64,000 bases of DNA from an uncultured bacterium. Its GTDB lineage: Bacteria > Pseudomonadota > Alphaproteobacteria > Sphingomonadales > Sphingomonadaceae. Below the pieces are notes generated by a model. It was not told where the DNA came from. It ran no database searches and saw only the letters and a list, made by a program, of their open reading frames with translations. Each line of letters begins with the position of its first letter. Positions within the stretch are counted from its first letter, which is position 1. This document shows, piece by piece, positions 1 through 7,831 of the stretch. The translations under genes and the position numbers were made by a program. Location: the NCBI GenBank assembly GCA_942636505.2, contig CALOGB020000221.1:248001-312000 (forward strand), in the 5' to 3' direction.

Positions 1-1119
1 TTGATCGCGAGCGCGGGGCTGGTGTTGGCAAGCGGTGTCGCGGACGCGCAACGTCCCGGCGCAAGCTATCCCGCGCCCGGGACCGCCCCTGACACTGCGA
101 TGCAGGCGCCGATGGCCCGTCCTGGCCGTCCAGGTCCGATCGCCGCGCAGATGCCCGTCGTGCAGGCGCCGACCCGGCCGGTCGCTGCGCCACGGCCCTC
201 GCGCTGGGGCAGCAAGATCGGCGGGCGGTGGTGGGCGGGTGCCAACGCCCCCGGCGGCTGGGCCGGCTATCGCCGTCCGCATCGCGGCTGGGCCGTACCC
301 GCCTATTGGAACGCACCGCGCTTCTACGTCGGCGACTGGTCGAACTACGGCCTTGCACAGCCGCCGCAGGGCTATAATTGGACGCGCTACTACGACGACG
401 CCGTGCTGATCGACGCTCGCGGGTCGGTCTACGATACGACAAGCGACATCGACTGGGATCGTGCCGGCGGTGGCGGCTATGTCGCAGCCGACCCACGCGG
501 CTATGCGCGCAACGACAACGTCTATGCGAGCCCGAGCGACCGCGGCTACGTCCAGCCCAACGCAGATCGCCCGGCGCCGCGCCGTGATACCGGTGTGGGT
601 GGTGCCGCGATTGGCGCAGTCGCAGGCGGCGTCGCCGGCAACGTCATCAGTGGTCGTGGCAATCGACTCGGCGGGACGTTGATCGGTGCAGGAGTCGGTG
701 CTGCGGCCGGCTATGCGATCGACAAGGCCGAGGATCGCGGTCGCCGGGCACCGCCGCCGCCGGTTCGGGATTATGGCGCCGGCTATGCACAGCCGCCTGC
801 CTATGCAGCGGATGCGGTCGATTATGCCCCCGATTATGCCCCGGACTATGCAGCGCCGTCCTATGCGGCCGACTACCCGCCACCACAGCCGTCCTATGAT
901 GCCGGATACCCGCAATCGGGTCGTTATACCGTGGCACCTGGCGGCACCTGGACATCGCCCGACGGCGTTACGACGGTGACGACGACCAGTGGCCAAGCGT
1001 ATCTTGCCGGATCGACGACCGTGATCGTGCAATCCGTGCCGGTGACCACGACGACCACCACAACCGAATATTACGACACCGTGTCTCGTCCGCGCAGAAC
1101 GGTGCGCCGGCGGCGCTGA
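1..1119 (+). CDS. RcnB-like envelope protein with glycine zipper (5' end cut by window)
   Basis: Secreted or envelope protein of unknown exact role. The first codon in the window is TTG and the first 16 residues look like the hydrophobic end of a signal peptide (ending VADAQ), so the true start is probably just upstream and the gene is partial. Residues about 70-145 resemble the RcnB family: Trp/Tyr-rich, with a YGL-PP-GY-W-RY-DDAVLID pattern. RcnB proteins are periplasmic and were first linked to nickel/cobalt homeostasis. Residues 199-240 form a glycine-zipper stretch (GAAIGAVAGGVAGN and a second half), as in outer-membrane-associated 2TM proteins. Residues about 256-310 are a low-complexity run with repeated YAPD/YAAD units. 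The tail is Thr/Val-rich and ends in RPRRTVRRRR. The family fold is seen; metal homeostasis here is only inference. Confidence 0.75.
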   Translation: MIASAGLVLASGVADAQRPGASYPAPGTAPDTAMQAPMARPGRPGPIAAQMPVVQAPTRPVAAPRPSRWGSKIGGRWWAGANAPGGWAGYRRPHRGWAVPAYWNAPRFYVGDWSNYGLAQPPQGYNWTRYYDDAVLIDARGSVYDTTSDIDWDRAGGGGYVAADPRGYARNDNVYASPSDRGYVQPNADRPAPRRDTGVGGAAIGAVAGGVAGNVISGRGNRLGGTLIGAGVGAAAGYAIDKAEDRGRRAPPPPVRDYGAGYAQPPAYAADAVDYAPDYAPDYAAPSYAADYPPPQPSYDAGYPQSGRYTVAPGGTWTSPDGVTTVTTTSGQAYLAGSTTVIVQSVPVTTTTTTTEYYDTVSRPRRTVRRRR

Positions 1120-1137
1120 CCTGCCGCTTGGCGGGCT

Positions 1138-2562
1138 TCAGCCGAGCATGCCTGCATAGGTCTGCGGCGGCTGGGGCAGCATGACACGTGCGACGACGCC
1201 GCTGGCGATAACCAGAAGAAGTGCGCTGGCGCCGACCGCGAGTATCCTTCGCGGCGGCGCGCGATCGGCGAGCAGCACGACCGCCATCGCGGTCGAGATC
1301 ATCGGCCACAGGTGATAGCGCAGATCGGACGCGATGCTCAGAACCGCGAAGCTCGCCTCGAGCGCCAGCGCGGACACAAGCAGCGCGGTAGCGAGATCGC
1401 GGACCGGATCGCGCGGACGCGACAGGCTCACGGCAAGCGCGGCGATCGCGACGACGATCCAGGCGATCGGCCAGCCGAGCGGCGTCTCGACGACGACGGC
1501 GGTCAACGCCTCCCACGCATGGGCTGCTGCACTGGGGTTGGCGAGGCCCAGCGTGTTCGGCTCGGACGCGGCGGGCGGCGCTGCGCTCGGCCAATGGAAC
1601 GGGACCAGCCAGCGGTCGGTCGAGTTCAGATGCGCGAGGCGGTGTCCGGCATAGGCGATCGGATGATGCAGCGCCGCCGACGCGAGCGTGACGTAGAGCG
1701 TCGCGGTCGGCAACGCGCGCAACCGAGCCATCGTCGTCCCGCAATGCGCCTCGTCGCCTAGCGGATCCCAGAAGAACGGTTTCGCGCACCGCCGTGCGAT
1801 CACGGTCGCCGTTTCCGATTGGGTCAGGCCGGTGGTGTCGCTGCCCGGTGCGCGCGCGGCGATGCCGGCAAGGTCGTAAAGCGCCTGGGTGGACTCGACG
1901 CCGCTGGGCTGTGCGCGGAGCAGCCGATGGTTCACGACAGGCGCGACGCCGAGCACGAGCACCACCGCGATGAGGCCGGTGACAAGTTTCGCGAGCGGGT
2001 GCGTCGGGCGCGGGGCAAGCGCCACGAGCAGCGGGACGACGATGAACACGGCATTGGCACGGACCAGCACGGCGTAGGCGAGCAGCAGCGTCACCGGGAT
2101 CCACATCGCGCCGGGCAAGGGACGACGCGCCAGCCGCCACCAACCGATGATGCCCACCGCCGCGAGCAGCGCACCGGCGAGTTGCGCGTCCTTGAGAACG
2201 ACGCCCTGCCAGCCGAGGAATGGCGGGAGCAGCCCAATCGCGAGGATGGCGATGGCGCTGCGAGCGCGGCCAGTCCGGGCTAGCGCGGCGGCAATCAGGC
2301 CAAGGCCGAGCCAGTAGGTGCCGAGTTGCAGGGCCAGCATCGGAGTCGCACCGGGGCCGAACGCCGCGAGCAGCGCCCAGACGCGCGCCATCACCGGCGG
2401 ATGCCAGTCGTCGTACACGCCCGACAGGACCTGCCGGTATTGTGCAACGGTGTCGTACATCGCCGTGCCCGGCCAGAACAGCGCGAGCGAGGCGATGCAG
2501 AATATGATCGCGACAATGGCGACATGGCGCGGCTTGAGGCGGGTGGCAGGTTCTATCGACAT
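1138..2562 (-). CDS. Polytopic membrane protein, glycosyltransferase-C-like
   Basis: Integral membrane protein of 474 residues with about ten or more hydrophobic segments. The N-terminal part carries WPGTAMYDTVAQ, then a WHPP motif after the first membrane span. That arrangement (an acidic residue in the first periplasmic loop followed by a WHPP-type signature) is seen in GT-C-like polyprenyl-phosphate-sugar transferases and uncharacterised relatives. The ATG at 2562 is chosen because AGGA lies 6-7 bases before it; an in-frame GTG at 2577 would add five residues. Convergent with the RcnB-like gene, 18 bases apart. Substrate and function are unknown; lipid-linked sugar transfer is only a possibility. 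Confidence 0.7.
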   Translation of the reverse strand: MSIEPATRLKPRHVAIVAIIFCIASLALFWPGTAMYDTVAQYRQVLSGVYDDWHPPVMARVWALLAAFGPGATPMLALQLGTYWLGLGLIAAALARTGRARSAIAILAIGLLPPFLGWQGVVLKDAQLAGALLAAVGIIGWWRLARRPLPGAMWIPVTLLLAYAVLVRANAVFIVVPLLVALAPRPTHPLAKLVTGLIAVVLVLGVAPVVNHRLLRAQPSGVESTQALYDLAGIAARAPGSDTTGLTQSETATVIARRCAKPFFWDPLGDEAHCGTTMARLRALPTATLYVTLASAALHHPIAYAGHRLAHLNSTDRWLVPFHWPSAAPPAASEPNTLGLANPSAAAHAWEALTAVVVETPLGWPIAWIVVAIAALAVSLSRPRDPVRDLATALLVSALALEASFAVLSIASDLRYHLWPMISTAMAVVLLADRAPPRRILAVGASALLLVIASGVVARVMLPQPPQTYAGMLG

Positions 2563-2749
2563 TCGCAGGTCCTGCACCGGTGGCTTATGCGCCGCGAAAT
2601 CCTAAGAACAGGACGTCAGGGCGGGCGACCTTTCGGAGGCACCTGCGCGTGGGTCAAGCCAGATAGGGCCGAAACGAGACGGTTTGCGCGAACTGATCGG
2701 TCGGTTGGAGTTAGGATGGTCGTCAGCCGTTGCAACGATCACTGCTATG

Positions 2750-2799
2750 TTCTCCCGCGAAGGCGGGAGCCCAGTCTGGATTCCCGCCTTCGCAGGGAA
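2750..2799. repeat. Palindromic element, GCGAAGGCGGG class (copy 1)
   Basis: Inverted repeat with arms TTCTCCCGCGAAGGCGGGA and TCCCGCCTTCGCAGGGAA around CCAGTCTGG. A second copy with the same core lies at 15554-15604. It lies in the 440-base gap between two genes (2563-3002) together with the 127-base element at 2870-2996. Nothing else was recognised in that gap. Confidence 0.8.
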
Positions 2800-2869
2800 A
2801 CAGGGTTGGGACCGCGGGTTCCAACGTCATCAGAACTACAGGGATAAGATAGGCCCGCCGCCGAACTTT

Positions 2870-2996
2870 GATCCTCCCCCGTCAGGGGGAGGTGGCGCCG
2901 AAGGCGTCGGAGGGGGAGGATACGCAACAGACGTGGCCGCATTCCGCCCCCTCGGTCTGGCAAGAGCCAGCCACCTCCCCCTGGCGGGGGAGGATC
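2870..2996. repeat. 127-base palindromic REP-pair-like element (copy 1)
   Basis: Ends in perfect terminal inverted repeats GATCCTCCCCC / GGGGGAGGATC. Each end is itself a small hairpin (CCTCCCCC GTCA GGGGGAGG), and the two hairpins are inverted relative to each other around a variable centre. The copy at 43363-43489 has the same length and nearly the same sequence, and a diverged copy lies at 15660-15785. It lies just beyond the 3' end of lpdA, so it could also fold in that transcript. Confidence 0.85.
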
Positions 2997-3002
2997 GCAA
3001 GG

Positions 3003-4397
3003 TCAGTAGTGGATCGCGCGGCCGTAGGCGGCGAGGACGCTCTCGTGCATCATCTCGGACAGCGTCGGATGCGCGAACACCGTTTCCATCAGTTCGGCCT
3101 CGGTCGTCTCGAGCTGGCGCGCGACGACATAGCCCTGGATCAGCTCGGTGACTTCCGCGCCGACCATGTGCGCGCCGAGCAGCTCGCCGGTCTTCGCGTC
3201 GAACACCGTCTTCACGAAGCCTTCTGCCTCGCCCAGTGCAATCGCCTTGCCGTTGCCGATGAAGGGGAACTTGCCGACCTTCAGCTCATAGCCGGCTTCC
3301 TTCGCCTTCGCTTCGGTCATGCCGACAGACGCCACCTGCGGGCGCGAATAGGTGCAGCCGGGGATGTTGGCCTTGTCCATCTGGTGCGGCGATCCGCCGG
3401 CGATCTTCTCGACCGCGATGATGCCCTCGTGGCTGGCCTTGTGCGCGAGCCAGGGCGCGCCGGTGACGTCGCCGATCGCCCAGATGCCGTCGACGTTGGT
3501 GCGGCCATAGCCGTCGGTCTTGATATGGCCGCGGTCGGTCTCGACGCCCAAAGCCTCCAACCCGATATTCTCGGTGTTCGGCACGATCCCGATCGCGATG
3601 ATCGCGTGGCTGAAGGTTTCTTCCGAAACCTTGCCGTCCTTCGCCTTGATCTTCGCCGTGACTCCTTTCGCCGAAGGAGCGAGACCCTCCAGACCAGTCT
3701 GGGTCAGCAGCTTGATGCCCTGCTTGGTCAGCGCCTTGTCCATGAAGGCGGACACTTCCTCGTCCTCGACGGGGAGTATCCGCGGGAGCATCTCGACGAT
3801 CGTCACGTCGGCGCCCATGTCATTGTAGAAGCTGGCGAACTCGACGCCGATCGCGCCCGAGCCGATGACCAGCAGCTTTGTCGGCATCTCGGTCGGCACC
3901 ATCGCATGACGATAGGTCCAGATCCGCTCGCCGTCGGCCTTGGCGAACGGCAGGTCGCGCGCGCGGGCGCCGGTCGCGACGATGATGTTCTTGGCTTCGA
4001 GTTCGACGGTCTTGTCGCCCTGCTTGACCGAGAGCTTGCCCTTTGCCGTGACAGTGCCGACGCCCTCGACGACGGTCACCTTGTTCTTCTTCATCAGGCC
4101 CTTGACGCCCGCGTTCAACTGGCCCGCGACCTTGCGCGAGCGGTCGACGATCTTGGCGAGGTCGAAGCCGACATTGTCCGCCTTGAGGCCATAGCTCTCG
4201 GCGTTCTGCATGTAGTGGTAGATTTCCGACGTGCGGAGCAGCGCCTTGGTCGGGATGCAGCCCCAGTTGAGGCAGATGCCGCCCAGCCGCTCACGCTCGA
4301 CGATCGCGACCTTCAGGCCGAGTTGCGACGCACGGATCGCGGCGACGTAACCGCCGGGGCCCGAGCCGAGGATGACGAGATCATAGGTATCAGCCAC
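3003..4397 (-). CDS. lpdA: Dihydrolipoyl dehydrogenase (E3)
   Basis: FAD-dependent oxidoreductase that re-oxidises dihydrolipoyl groups on E2 and reduces NAD+, in the pyruvate (and possibly 2-oxoglutarate) dehydrogenase complex in the cytosol. 464 residues, normal for the family. Seen: N-terminal FAD-binding GSGPGG (11-16), redox-active disulfide Cys42-Cys47 in GGICLNWGC, a central NAD domain (VIGSGAIGVEFASF), and the C-terminal interface His443-Pro-Thr-Leu-Ser-Glu448 that completes the active site of the partner subunit. Start is GTG with AAGGA upstream. Last gene of a minus-strand operon that begins with pdhC; 18 bases separate it from the thioesterase gene. Confidence 0.97.
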   Translation of the reverse strand: MADTYDLVILGSGPGGYVAAIRASQLGLKVAIVERERLGGICLNWGCIPTKALLRTSEIYHYMQNAESYGLKADNVGFDLAKIVDRSRKVAGQLNAGVKGLMKKNKVTVVEGVGTVTAKGKLSVKQGDKTVELEAKNIIVATGARARDLPFAKADGERIWTYRHAMVPTEMPTKLLVIGSGAIGVEFASFYNDMGADVTIVEMLPRILPVEDEEVSAFMDKALTKQGIKLLTQTGLEGLAPSAKGVTAKIKAKDGKVSEETFSHAIIAIGIVPNTENIGLEALGVETDRGHIKTDGYGRTNVDGIWAIGDVTGAPWLAHKASHEGIIAVEKIAGGSPHQMDKANIPGCTYSRPQVASVGMTEAKAKEAGYELKVGKFPFIGNGKAIALGEAEGFVKTVFDAKTGELLGAHMVGAEVTELIQGYVVARQLETTEAELMETVFAHPTLSEMMHESVLAAYGRAIHY

Positions 4398-4415
4398 GGT
4401 AGAGTCCTTTGAAAA

Positions 4416-4805
4416 TCAGTTGGTTTCGGGCGGCACGGGCCGCGGTTTGCGATCGTCGCCGACCGCCACGAAGATGAAGCGCGCCTGGGTCACCTTGCAG
4501 CTGTCGTTGCTGTGGCGCGCGCGGCGCCAGGCCTCGACCTCGATCGTCATCGAGGTGCGGCCGACCGCGATCAGGTGCGCGTAGACCGACACCTCGTCAC
4601 CGACGACGACCGGCATGTGGAACTTCATCGCGTCCGCGGCGATCGTCACGGCGCGGCCGCCGCTCCGTCGCGATGCGACAGAGCCAGCGGCAAGATCCAT
4701 CTGGCCCATCAGCCAGCCGCCGAAGATGTCGCCATACGGGTTGGCGTCGGCGGGCATCGCGGTGACGCGGATCGTCGGTGCGGTGTTGGGGGGCAGGTCG
4801 GTCAC
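4416..4805 (-). CDS. Acyl-CoA thioesterase, YciA-like hotdog protein
   Basis: Hydrolyses acyl-CoA esters to free acid and CoA in the cytosol. 129 residues, one hotdog domain. The segment ADANPYGDIFGGWLMGQMD (about 19-37) matches the YciA/BACH signature, with the Asn and Asp residues used in catalysis, and AMKFHMPVVVGD follows as the hotdog core. The GTG start overlaps the stop of the upstream small membrane protein by four bases (GTGA), which indicates translational coupling. Its place between the E2 and E3 genes suggests a link to CoA or acyl-CoA balance around pyruvate dehydrogenase; that link is inference. Confidence 0.88.
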   Translation of the reverse strand: MTDLPPNTAPTIRVTAMPADANPYGDIFGGWLMGQMDLAAGSVASRRSGGRAVTIAADAMKFHMPVVVGDEVSVYAHLIAVGRTSMTIEVEAWRRARHSNDSCKVTQARFIFVAVGDDRKPRPVPPETN

Positions 4806-5041
4806 GCTTCACTCCTGCGGGTCGTTCGGTCGAGACGCCGAGCGCGGCGCAACGGTCCCACGCCCATCAGCACGGTCGCGACCATCGCCGCGGCCCCGCA
4901 AGACCAGATCACGTCCTGCCCAAGCGGGTAGGACCATGCCGCCGCCCAGGTCATCGCCACCGCCGCCACGAGCCCGCCGAGGATGTGCAGGATCTCGATG
5001 GTGGTGCCCGAAAGCGACCTGAACGACGACATCAGGCCCAT
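4802..5041 (-). CDS. Small two-span membrane protein
   Basis: 79 residues, not assigned to a family. Two hydrophobic segments (about 14-34 and 45-62) and a basic tail (RRARRLDRTTRRSE), which suggests a small inner-membrane protein with the C-terminus in the cytosol. Its ATG begins one base after the pdhC stop, and its own stop overlaps the GTG of the thioesterase gene. This tight packing on both sides is the main reason to accept it as real. Function unknown. Confidence 0.65.
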   Translation of the reverse strand: MGLMSSFRSLSGTTIEILHILGGLVAAVAMTWAAAWSYPLGQDVIWSCGAAAMVATVLMGVGPLRRARRLDRTTRRSEA

Positions 5042-5042
5042 C

Positions 5043-6401
5043 TCAGGCGAGCATGCCCAGCGGGTTCTCGACGAGGTGCTTGAACGCCTTCATGAACTGC
5101 GCGCCGTCGGCCCCGTCGATCGCGCGGTGATCGAAGCTGCCGGTTGCCGACATGACCGTCGCGACCGCCAGTTCGTCACTGATCACGACGGGACGCTTCT
5201 CGCCTGCGCCGACCGCGAGGATCATCGCCTGCGGCGGGTTGATGACCGCATCGAACTGCGTGATGCCGAACATGCCCATGTTGCTGATCGAGGCGGTACC
5301 GCCCTGATATTCCTCGGTCTTCAGCTTGCCGTCGCGGGCGCGGCCGGCGAGGTCCTTCATCTGCGTCGAGATCGACGACAGCGAGGCGGTGTCCGCACCG
5401 ACGATGATCGGCGTGATCAGCCCCGACGGCGTGCTCACCGCGACCGAGATGTCGGCACGCTGGAAGGTGATCAACTGGTCGGGCGTGAACATCACGTTGC
5501 AGCTCGGCACCTGCATCAGCGCGACGGCCTGCGCCTTGATCAGCAGGTCGTTGACCGACAGCTTCACGCCGCGCGATTCGAGGCTCTTGTTCAGCTCGCC
5601 GCGCAGCTTGAGCAGCGCGTCGAGGCGGATGTTCACGGTCAGGTAGATGTGCGGAACGGTCTGCTTCGACTCGGTCAGGCGCCGCGCGATCGTCTTCCGG
5701 ACGTTGCTGAGCTTGGTCGCCTCGTGCGGAATGTCCGGCACGGTCGCAGGCTTCGCGGCAGGCGCGGGGGCCGCAGTGTGGGACGCGGTCGGCGCAGCAG
5801 CTTCGGTTTTCGCAGCAGCGGGCGCCGCACCCGGCTTGGAGCTCTCGACGTCGGCCTTGACGATACGACCCTTCGGCCCCGAACCCGACACGGCGCCGAG
5901 ATCGATACCCTTGTCGGCGGCGAGACGGCGCGCGAGCGGGCTGGCCTTTACGCGGTCTCCGCTGGCGGCAGGCTTGGCCGAACCAGCGTCGTCGGGACGG
6001 CCATGATCCTCGGCCGAAGCCTCGGTGCGCTCGACCGGCTTGGCCTCGGTCCCCGTCTTGTTCGGGTCCGTCGGATCGGGCTTGGCCTCCGATTCCTTAG
6101 CGGCCGGCTCAGGCGTCTCGCTCTTCGCAGGCGCCGACGAGACCGAAGACGCATCCTCGCCCTCTTCCGCTATGATCGCGATGACCGTGCCGACCTTCAC
6201 GTTGTCCGTACCCTCGGCGACGAGAATCTTGACCACGGTGCCTTCGTCGACGGCTTCGAATTCCATCGTCGCCTTGTCGGTCTCGATCTCGGCCATCAGG
6301 TCGCCGGATTTCACGACGTCGCCCTCCTTGATCAACCATTTGGCGAGGGTACCCTCCTCCATGGTCGGGGACAGCGCAGGCATCTTGATCTCGATCGACA
6401 T
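5043..6401 (-). CDS. pdhC: Pyruvate dehydrogenase E2, dihydrolipoyl acetyltransferase
   Basis: Core enzyme of the pyruvate dehydrogenase complex: carries the acetyl group on lipoamide and transfers it to CoA. 452 residues from the ATG at 6401, where the family consensus MSIEIKMPALSPTM begins; an in-frame start 30 bases upstream is less likely. Domains in order: lipoyl domain (1-80, lipoyl Lys43 in ETDKA); an Ala/Pro/Glu linker; a peripheral-subunit-binding domain (SPLARRLA ... GSGPKGRI); a second Ala/Pro linker; and a catalytic domain ending with His425 and Asp429 in DHRAIDG. First gene of an operon with a small membrane protein, a thioesterase and lpdA. The E1 genes pdhA/pdhB, often adjacent, are not in this window. 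Confidence 0.96.
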   Translation of the reverse strand: MSIEIKMPALSPTMEEGTLAKWLIKEGDVVKSGDLMAEIETDKATMEFEAVDEGTVVKILVAEGTDNVKVGTVIAIIAEEGEDASSVSSAPAKSETPEPAAKESEAKPDPTDPNKTGTEAKPVERTEASAEDHGRPDDAGSAKPAASGDRVKASPLARRLAADKGIDLGAVSGSGPKGRIVKADVESSKPGAAPAAAKTEAAAPTASHTAAPAPAAKPATVPDIPHEATKLSNVRKTIARRLTESKQTVPHIYLTVNIRLDALLKLRGELNKSLESRGVKLSVNDLLIKAQAVALMQVPSCNVMFTPDQLITFQRADISVAVSTPSGLITPIIVGADTASLSSISTQMKDLAGRARDGKLKTEEYQGGTASISNMGMFGITQFDAVINPPQAMILAVGAGEKRPVVISDELAVATVMSATGSFDHRAIDGADGAQFMKAFKHLVENPLGMLA

Positions 6402-6523
6402 GGATTTCCCCAGGGCGTGACGTAACGGCATGCCTACTCGCGCCCTCGTCCGCTCGGGTCAACCCCGACGCACTTGCGTATCGACTCGCCGCGGCCCAAT
6501 TACCGGCGATAACGGGGGCGAAA

Positions 6524-6979
6524 ATGCGCATTTATCTGGTGGTTATCGACGACAGTCCGGAAGCTGGGATCGCGTTGCGTTTCGCGGCCCGGCGTGCGGT
6601 CAAGACCGGCGGCGGGGTCGAGATCCTCACGGTGATCCCACCGCAGGAGTTCATCGCGTTCGGCGGCGTCCAGGCGACGATCGAGGAAGAGGCGCGCTTG
6701 CATGCCGAGGGGCTGGTCGCGGGCGCGGCAGGTACGTTGCTGGAGGAGTCCGGCTTGCGTCCGTCGATCACGGTGCGCGAGGGGGAAAGCGCCAAGATCA
6801 TCCGCGAGATGATCGCGGCAAATCCCGATATCGCGGCGCTGGTCCTCGGCGCCGCGGCGACTGGTGCTCCAGGCGAACTGATCGCGCATTTCGCGGGGAC
6901 CGACGCGGGTTCGCTGCCGGTGCCGGTCATGATCATTCCCGGATCGCTCACGCGCGAGGCAATCGACCGGCTCAGTTGA
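6524..6979 (+). CDS. Universal stress protein (UspA family)
   Basis: Single-domain Usp fold, 151 residues, cytosolic. Begins MRIYLVVIDDSPEAGIALRFA, the usual first beta-strand with the Asp of the nucleotide pocket, and ends with a strand VPVMIIPGS. The ATP-binding G-x2-G-x9-G-S/T motif is only partly visible (LGAAATGAPGELIAHFAG), so nucleotide binding is uncertain. Divergent from pdhC and followed after 12 bases by the convergent PAS regulator gene. Probably a stress-tolerance protein; no specific role can be read. Confidence 0.88.
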   Translation: MRIYLVVIDDSPEAGIALRFAARRAVKTGGGVEILTVIPPQEFIAFGGVQATIEEEARLHAEGLVAGAAGTLLEESGLRPSITVREGESAKIIREMIAANPDIAALVLGAAATGAPGELIAHFAGTDAGSLPVPVMIIPGSLTREAIDRLS

Positions 6980-6991
6980 GTGAGGCGTACT

Positions 6992-7663
6992 TCAACTGAC
7001 AGCCATTGCCGAATGCGTGGCCAGCAGGCGCTCCACGCTGTTGATGCCAGTCTGCGTGAGCTGCAATGCATCGAGATTGCTGTCTGGCGGTTCAATGAGC
7101 GACTTCGCCTGGAGCACGCGAATCCAGCGACCGAGCGTCGACCGCGACAGGCGTAGCTGGTCGGCAACCATGTCGACGCTTGCGATTCGGCTCTCGGCTT
7201 CTGCGACGTATACGATCAGCAGCGTCGTCCACGCATGATCGGCGAAAAGATCGGACCCGAGTACCGCGTCGCGCGCACGGATAATTCCCAGCAAGTCCTT
7301 GGCCCGGCGCCAAAGATGATGCGGCATGGCATCGCCGCTGATTGTGTCGGCGAGCGTAGGAGCGGTGCACAGGGTGCCGATTAGTCTGCCCGGCTTGCCG
7401 TTGCCCAGTCGCGAAACCTGGACTTCCATCGTGATGATATCGCCTTCGCCGCCGATGTAACGTTTCCGGATTCGGGCTGAATTGCCATTGGGTTGCAATG
7501 CCGCAACGTGGCTCAGGTTACGCGCGACGTCGTCGGGATGCGTTATCGATAGGTAGGAAAGGCCCACAAGCTGTTTCTGCGTGCGTTGCAGCACCGCCGC
7601 GACCGGTTCGTCTATCGCGAGGATAACGCCGTCGCCGTCTGAAACAGAATGGCCAATGATCAT
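6992..7663 (-). CDS. PAS-domain transcriptional regulator with C-terminal winged helix
   Basis: 223 residues. Residues about 5-110 form a PAS fold (DGVILAIDEPVAAVLQ, then LVGLSYLSITHPDDV and a GGEGDIITMEVQVSRL strand), likely the sensor. The C-terminal half (about 125-215) has a helix-turn-helix (VDMVADQLRLSRSTLGRWIRVLQAKSLI read as two pieces) followed by a short wing (LDALQLTQTGI), as in MarR/PadR-like winged helices. This order, a soluble PAS plus wHTH with no phospho-acceptor, suggests one-component regulation. The ATG has GAGGA six bases upstream. A strong promoter match lies at 7689-7717. It is transcribed away from the M28 peptidase gene, which it might control; ligand unknown. Confidence 0.8.
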   Translation of the reverse strand: MIIGHSVSDGDGVILAIDEPVAAVLQRTQKQLVGLSYLSITHPDDVARNLSHVAALQPNGNSARIRKRYIGGEGDIITMEVQVSRLGNGKPGRLIGTLCTAPTLADTISGDAMPHHLWRRAKDLLGIIRARDAVLGSDLFADHAWTTLLIVYVAEAESRIASVDMVADQLRLSRSTLGRWIRVLQAKSLIEPPDSNLDALQLTQTGINSVERLLATHSAMAVS

Positions 7664-7688
7664 CCTAGGTCCTCGCGCTCTTGATCAT

Positions 7689-7717
7689 ATAATAGCGGTT
7701 GGCTTAAAAAGTCTCAA
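7689..7717 (-). promoter_or_regulatory. Sigma-70-type promoter of the PAS regulator
   Basis: On the minus strand: TTGAGA (7717-7712), a 17-base spacer, then TATTAT (7694-7689). Both boxes are close to consensus with ideal spacing in an AT-rich patch of a GC-rich genome. The predicted start lies about 20 bases before the ATG at 7663, leaving room for the GAGGA ribosome-binding site. On the plus strand a weaker TTGCAT-N17-CAAAAT (7736-7764) could serve the M28 peptidase. Confidence 0.6.
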
Positions 7718-7831
7718 ACATTTGATCGGTCCATTTTGCATAACATCTTGTCGGCACACAAAATTGCCCGCTGGGAATGATTGTGACGCTACCCTCTTGA
7801 GCGCGGCGCGAGATCAGGCCACGATCCGCTC

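Noticed and set aside
2868..4412. A 514-codon frame opposite lpdA, starting in the repeat
   Set aside because: Begins in a palindromic element and mirrors lpdA; composition is that of a shadow frame.
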